Source: Chitinophagales bacterium (lineage in GTDB: Bacteria > Bacteroidota > Bacteroidia > Chitinophagales > Chitinophagaceae). Taken from it: a stretch of DNA of 64,000 nt. Of the stretch, positions 60,566 through 64,000 are shown piece after piece. The stretch is from the NCBI GenBank assembly GCA_030832645.1, contig JAURIR010000002.1, positions 1 to 64,000 on the forward strand. Reading direction: 5' to 3'. Position numbers and translations under genes: made by a program. The number at the start of each line of letters is the position of its first letter. Position 1 is the first letter of the stretch. The notes below the pieces were generated by a model. It was not told where the DNA came from. It made no database searches and saw only the letters and a list, made by a program, of their open reading frames with translations.

Positions 60566-61915
60566 ATGGCAAGAAAATTATTATTAGAAAAGGCACATAT
60601 TGAAGGTATTCGCTCTTTCGATGTATATCGAAAGGAGGGAGGCTATGCAGCAGTGGAGAAAGCATTGAAGATGGATCCTGCTGCGATTGTAGAAGAAGTG
60701 AAGAAGAGCGGACTGAGAGGCAGGGGTGGTGCAGGATTCGCAACCGGATTGAAATGGAGTTTTCTAGCCAAGCCAGAGGGAGTGCCTCGCTATTTAGTTT
60801 GCAATGCCGATGAATCTGAACCTGGTACATTCAAAGACAGGTATTTGATGGAATTTATTCCACATTTATTAATCGAAGGCTTGATCGTTTCTTCCTTTGC
60901 TCTTGGAAGCAACAGAACCTACATATACATTCGAGGTGAGTATGCCTGGATAGTAGGTATTCTAGAACAAGCTATTGCTGAGGCAAAACAAAACGGTTTC
61001 ATGGGTAAAAATATTTTAGGTACAGGTTTCGATTTAGAAATTTATGTACAACGTGGTGCAGGTGCCTACATCTGCGGTGAAGAAACTGCCTTGATAGAAT
61101 CTCTCGAAGGAAAACGTGGAAACCCGCGCATAAAACCTCCTTTTCCTGCAATCAAAGGTTTGTGGGATTGCCCAACAGTGGTTAACAATGTAGAAACACT
61201 CGCTGCAGTTGTTCCAATCATCAATTTAGGAGCAGAAGAGTATGCAAAAATTGGAGTAGGCAGATCAACTGGAACAAAACTGATTTCTGCTTGCGGAAAC
61301 ATCAATAAGCCCGGTGTTTACGAAATTGATATGACTATTTCTGTAGAGGAATTTATTTACAGCGATGAATATTGTGGAGGCATTGCCAATGGAAAGAAAT
61401 TAAAGGCGTGTATACCCGGTGGCTCTTCAGTACCCATTTTACCAGCCAACCTATTGTTGAAAACAGCGAAAGGCGAAACACGTTACATGAATTACGAAAG
61501 TCTCTCTGATGGTGGATTTGCTTCAGGATCCATGATGGGTTCAGGTGGTTTCATTGTATTGGACGAAGATCAGTGTGTTGTACGTCACACACTTACCCTG
61601 GCAAGATTTTACAGACACGAAAGCTGTGGACAGTGTTCACCTTGTAGAGAAGGAACAGGATGGATGGAAAAAATACTTCAGAAAATTGAAAACGGGAAAG
61701 GGGTGATGAGTGATATCGATTTATTGTGGGATATACAACGGAAGATTGAGGGAAATACTATTTGTCCGCTGGGAGATGCAGCTGCTTGGCCAGTCGCAGC
61801 CGCTATCCGCCATTTCCGTGATGAGTTCGAATGGCATGTTAACAACCCTTCTGTTTGTTTAACTAAAAACTATGGCTTGGCTCATTATGCTGATGAGTTG
61901 AGTGTGGTTGCATAA
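60566..61915 (+). CDS. nuoF: NADH-quinone oxidoreductase subunit F
   Basis: GLRGRGGAGFATGLKWSF, CNADESEPGTFKDRY, GAGAYICGEETALIESLEG, ESCGQCSPCREGTGWM. Confidence 0.97.
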   Translation: MARKLLLEKAHIEGIRSFDVYRKEGGYAAVEKALKMDPAAIVEEVKKSGLRGRGGAGFATGLKWSFLAKPEGVPRYLVCNADESEPGTFKDRYLMEFIPHLLIEGLIVSSFALGSNRTYIYIRGEYAWIVGILEQAIAEAKQNGFMGKNILGTGFDLEIYVQRGAGAYICGEETALIESLEGKRGNPRIKPPFPAIKGLWDCPTVVNNVETLAAVVPIINLGAEEYAKIGVGRSTGTKLISACGNINKPGVYEIDMTISVEEFIYSDEYCGGIANGKKLKACIPGGSSVPILPANLLLKTAKGETRYMNYESLSDGGFASGSMMGSGGFIVLDEDQCVVRHTLTLARFYRHESCGQCSPCREGTGWMEKILQKIENGKGVMSDIDLLWDIQRKIEGNTICPLGDAAAWPVAAAIRHFRDEFEWHVNNPSVCLTKNYGLAHYADELSVVA

Positions 61916-61924
61916 AAAATATCT

Positions 61925-63019
61925 ATGGCCGAAGAAGTTAAAAAAATAAAATTAACCATCGATAATATCACGGTAGAAGTACCGCAAGGAACCACCATTC
62001 TGCAGGCCGCAAGAATGATTGGAGGGGAAGTAGTGCCACCTGCTATGTGTTACTACAGTAAGCTTCAAGGCAGTGGAGGGAAATGCCGTACATGTTTAGT
62101 AGAGGTAAGCAAAGGAAGCGAAGCCGATCCTCGTCCCATGCCTAAACTGGTTGCTAGTTGCAGAACTGGTGTCATGGACGGGATGGAAGTCAAAAATATT
62201 ACCAGTCCTAAAGTAATCGATGCGCGCAATGGAGTCGTTGAATTTTTATTATTGAACCATCCATTGGATTGTCCGGTATGTGATCAGGCAGGTGAATGCC
62301 ATTTACAGGATCTAGGGTATGAGCACGGTAAAGTGGCTACTCGATATGAATTCAAACGAAGAACCTTCGACAAGCACGATCTTGGTCCGTATATCCAATT
62401 GCATATGACCCGTTGCATTTTGTGTTACCGCTGCGTATTTACTGCAGATCAGGTTTCCAATAAGCGTGTACACGGTATATTGAGCAGAGGTGATCATGCT
62501 GAAATTGCTACTTATATTGAGAAATCACTCGACAATGATTTCATCGGCAACGTTATAGATGTTTGTCCTGTTGGCGCACTTACAGATAAAACGTTTCGAT
62601 TCAAAAACCGCGTATGGTTCACAAAGCCGGTAAATGCCCACCGCAATTGTACATGTTGCTCTGGCAAAGTAACCTTGTGGCAACGAGGTGAGGAAGTATT
62701 GCGTGTAACGGCAAGAAAAGATCAGTGGGGTGAAGTGGAGGAATGGATATGCAACGAATGCAGGTTCGAAAAGAAAAAAGCAAGTGATTGGGTGATTGAA
62801 GGCCCCACACATGTAAGCAGGCACTCAGTTATCTCACAAGGCCATTATGAAAAAATGGTAAAACCTGCTGAAACATTCAGTAAGGTTCACAACGGACGTG
62901 ATCCCAAATTATTGATGGACATACACAGTGTCAGTGAGGTGAACGATCCCTCCATTGATTTGAGTGAGATAAAAGGTCCCGCAACGAGTAAAGTATTTGA
63001 ACACACAAAGAAGAAATAA
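61925..63019 (+). CDS. nuoG: NADH-quinone oxidoreductase subunit G, short (2Fe-2S/4Fe-4S domains only)
   Basis: CYYSKLQGSGGKCRTCLVEV, DCPVCDQAGECHLQD, CILCYRCV, CTCCSGKV; ends at 364 aa with a stop overlapping the nuoH ATG. Confidence 0.93.
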   Translation: MAEEVKKIKLTIDNITVEVPQGTTILQAARMIGGEVVPPAMCYYSKLQGSGGKCRTCLVEVSKGSEADPRPMPKLVASCRTGVMDGMEVKNITSPKVIDARNGVVEFLLLNHPLDCPVCDQAGECHLQDLGYEHGKVATRYEFKRRTFDKHDLGPYIQLHMTRCILCYRCVFTADQVSNKRVHGILSRGDHAEIATYIEKSLDNDFIGNVIDVCPVGALTDKTFRFKNRVWFTKPVNAHRNCTCCSGKVTLWQRGEEVLRVTARKDQWGEVEEWICNECRFEKKKASDWVIEGPTHVSRHSVISQGHYEKMVKPAETFSKVHNGRDPKLLMDIHSVSEVNDPSIDLSEIKGPATSKVFEHTKKK

Positions 63020-64000
63020 TGATCAGCATACCCTTTTTATTGATCGATGTTTGGTTTGGACTGGAAAAGTTATTACTGGTCGGTGCCATCATCTCTTTTT
63101 CTTTGGTGGTTGCTATGTATACAACATATGCCGAAAGAAAAATTGCGGGATTCATGCAAGATCGTCGCGGACCAAACCGCGCAGGACCTTTCGGGCTTCT
63201 TCAACCTTTGGCAGATGGATTGAAATTATTTTTCAAAGAAGAAATTATTCCTCTTACATCCAACAAAACATTATTTGTTATCGGCCCCGCACTTGCAATG
63301 CTCACTGCCATGCTCACCAGTGCAGTAATCCCATGGGGAGGTCAAATTGAAATAGCAGGTAAGACGGTCACTCTTCAAGTGGCAGACGTCAACATAGGTA
63401 TATTGTATGTATTCGGTGTCGTTAGTTTAGGCGTTTATGGAATAATGATCGGTGGATGGTCTTCCAATAATAAATTTTCACTACTCGCAGCAGTGAGAGG
63501 TGCCTCTCAAATCATCTCCTACGAATTGGCAATGGGGTTGTCTTTGATCTCCTTGTTGTTGATGACAGGTTCATTGAGTTTGCGAACAATTGTAGAGCAA
63601 CAAATGAATGGTGCATGGGGTGGTTTTCTAGGATGGAACATTCTATACCAACCTGTTGGTTTTTTAATCTTTCTCATCTGTGTTTTCGCAGAATGCAACA
63701 GAACACCATTTGATTTGCCTGAAGCAGAAAACGAACTGAACTTTGGATATCATCAGGAATATTCTTCTATGAAATTAGGACTCTACCTTTTTTCAGAATA
63801 CATCAACATGTTTATCTCGAGTGCAGTGGTTGCTACTTTATTTTTCGGCGGTTATGATATTCCATTTGTGAATGAAGCATCACTTGCCAGCAGCATCGGC
63901 GGAAACCTGGTTGCACTTTTTGGATTTTTTGCCTTGTTTGCAAAAATCTTGTTCTTCTTATTCTTATTCATATGGGTTAGATGGACGATACCAAGATTCA
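63019..64000 (+). CDS. nuoH: NADH-quinone oxidoreductase subunit H (3' end outside window)
   Basis: Open from ATG 63019 to the window end: YAERKIAGFMQDRRGPNRAGPFGLLQPLADGLKLFFKEE, ISYELAMGLSL, AECNRTPFDLPEAENEL. Confidence 0.96.
   Translation, partial: MISIPFLLIDVWFGLEKLLLVGAIISFSLVVAMYTTYAERKIAGFMQDRRGPNRAGPFGLLQPLADGLKLFFKEEIIPLTSNKTLFVIGPALAMLTAMLTSAVIPWGGQIEIAGKTVTLQVADVNIGILYVFGVVSLGVYGIMIGGWSSNNKFSLLAAVRGASQIISYELAMGLSLISLLLMTGSLSLRTIVEQQMNGAWGGFLGWNILYQPVGFLIFLICVFAECNRTPFDLPEAENELNFGYHQEYSSMKLGLYLFSEYINMFISSAVVATLFFGGYDIPFVNEASLASSIGGNLVALFGFFALFAKILFFLFLFIWVRWTIPRF

Overview
This window is a compact, mostly housekeeping segment of a Bacteroidota chromosome. Promoter style (TAnnTTTG boxes), gene content and protein style suggest Chitinophagaceae, but the taxonomy is inference. 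From left to right it contains: the end of glpD and an MIP channel; atpD-atpC; a Calx-beta/GH16 lipoprotein; an MFS transporter; a YqgE/AlgH protein; a histidine kinase with no adjacent response regulator; queA; a complete division/cell-wall (dcw) cluster (mraZ-rsmH-ftsL-ftsI-murE-mraY-murD-ftsW-murG-murC-ftsQ-ftsA-ftsZ); an SDR protein; an LD-carboxypeptidase; metG; a FadN-like fused beta-oxidation enzyme; a large Asp-box/VPS10-like protein; a GH109-like oxidoreductase; a DUF5916-like protein; an acyltransferase; trmD; an S4 protein; an M20 dipeptidase; a Tat-type superoxide dismutase; an LptF/G permease; ffh; rpsP-rimM; dinB; a 1-Cys peroxiredoxin; rlmN; two pseudouridine synthases; hisS; an LMW phosphatase; a small membrane protein / PstS-like lipoprotein / TPR unit; and nuoA-H (nuoH cut by the window end). 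I found no mobile elements, CRISPR arrays, prophage, rRNA or tRNA by eye. I see no clearly new multi-gene system. The most notable signals are: single-base frameshifts in rsmH and murD; a RluA-type gene with no standard start codon upstream of its conserved N-terminus; promoter boxes ending exactly 4 nt before start codons (rlmN, trmD, a histidine kinase, and a variant at hisS), which suggests leaderless mRNAs; seven convergent gene pairs that all overlap or are separated by less than 10 nt; and a strong terminator hairpin touching the rimM start codon.
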